Assembly (NCBI RefSeq): GCF_000247695.1
Contig: NW_004624847.1
Span: 5,601,940 to 5,665,939 of the forward strand
From: Heterocephalus glaber
Taxonomy: Eukaryota > Chordata > Mammalia > Rodentia > Bathyergidae
Direction of reading: 5' to 3'
Length of the DNA stretch: 64,000 nucleotides
Part shown: positions 63,523 to 64,000 of the stretch, in pieces
Position numbering within the stretch: the first letter of the stretch is position 1
How the letters are laid out: the number at the start of each line of letters is the position of its first letter
Notes under the pieces: generated by a model
The model's input: only the letters and a program-made list of their open reading frames with translations
What the model was told of the DNA's origin: nothing
Databases searched by the model: none
Translations under genes and position numbers: made by a program

Positions 63523-64000
63523 GTGAGTCAGGCCTGGGGAGTAGCTAAGTAGAGTGTGGAGGGTAGGCCCGTGTTCCCTCTCATGCCTTTGGGAGCAGGC
63601 GGGCCGAGGAGGGGCCTGAAGTTTGAGACTGAAATGCAGCCAAGTTTGCAGGTGGTGTGTGACATCTGCAAAGGAAAAGGTGGCATGGTCCCCTGGCTGC
63701 ACACATAGCTATGAACTTCTTTATGCTCTTCCCAGGTCCCCTCTCAGTGTCTTGGGCTGCTGTAACCAAAGATCACAAATGAGGGGGCTTACAACTGCTG
63801 AAGCTTCCTCTCTCGATTCTAGAGGCCAGAAACCTGACAGGCAGGTTGTCTGCATGGCCTGTCCACTCCCAGGGCCCTGGTGTCCCAGACTCCTGGTGGC
63901 ACCACTCCAACCTCTGCCTACTCTCCATCTGCCTTTCTTCTTCTACAGAGACCTTGTCTTTGGGTTTAGAGTCCACCTAATCCAGGATGAGCTCATCTCA
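63523..64000 (+). other. D2HGDH: D2HGDH intron 2, 5' part
   Basis: After the GTGAGT donor, 63740-64000 is an old interspersed repeat ('gggctgctgtaaccaaagatcac', 'ttctagaggccagaaacctg', in part) of the same unnamed family as 39355-39625. Confidence 0.6.

Noticed and set aside
1..64000. CRISPR arrays, bacterial operons, phage or plasmid features
   Set aside because: The window is mammalian nuclear DNA with spliced genes. No regular spaced repeats or prokaryotic signals are present.

Overview
This window is nuclear DNA from a placental mammal, most likely a rodent outside the mouse/rat family. The genes have long introns with GT-AG borders, CpG-island promoters and dense interspersed repeats. 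Three SINE types point to a rodent: B1-like 7SL-derived monomers (several with the partial internal duplication typical of B1), tRNA-derived ID-like elements ending in a GGTACC-A(n) tail, and composites of B1 joined to a degenerate ID part. The pattern resembles what is described for beavers, kangaroo rats and pocket gophers, but the species cannot be fixed from the sequence alone.

Five genes known from human 2q37.3 appear in the same order and orientation as in human. (1) THAP4, minus strand: exons 1 and 2 only, the rest lies left of base 1. (2) ATG4B, plus: complete, 13 coding exons, 397 codons. (3) DTYMK, minus: complete, 5 exons, 212 codons. (4) ING5, plus: complete, 8 exons, 240 codons. 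(5) D2HGDH, plus: first coding exon only. For every gene the exon borders were placed by reading the codons across the splice sites, and the coding lengths close exactly in frame.

Layout. THAP4 and ATG4B share a divergent CpG-island promoter (about 2.89-4.04 kb). ATG4B fills 4.0-26.8 kb and converges tail to tail on DTYMK (28.8-36.0 kb). A repeat-packed intergenic stretch of about 9.5 kb, with one 170-base run of N, separates the DTYMK promoter from the ING5 CpG-island promoter. ING5 runs from 46.3 to about 60.07 kb including a long 3' UTR. A short intergenic stretch leads to a third GC-rich promoter and D2HGDH exon 2.

The genes are not a pathway: an autophagy protease, a dTMP kinase, a histone-mark reader, a mitochondrial D-2-hydroxyglutarate dehydrogenase and a zinc-finger/heme-domain protein. 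They are housekeeping neighbours. I found no previously undescribed biological system. The points most worth a second look are: a 20-base YY1-type motif present three times in the THAP4/ATG4B promoter; a GC-AG intron in ING5; a Ser-Pro repeat insertion inside ATG4B; CTCF-like motifs facing each other across DTYMK; a perfect RFX-type palindrome; and several recent-looking SINE insertions with intact target-site duplications.
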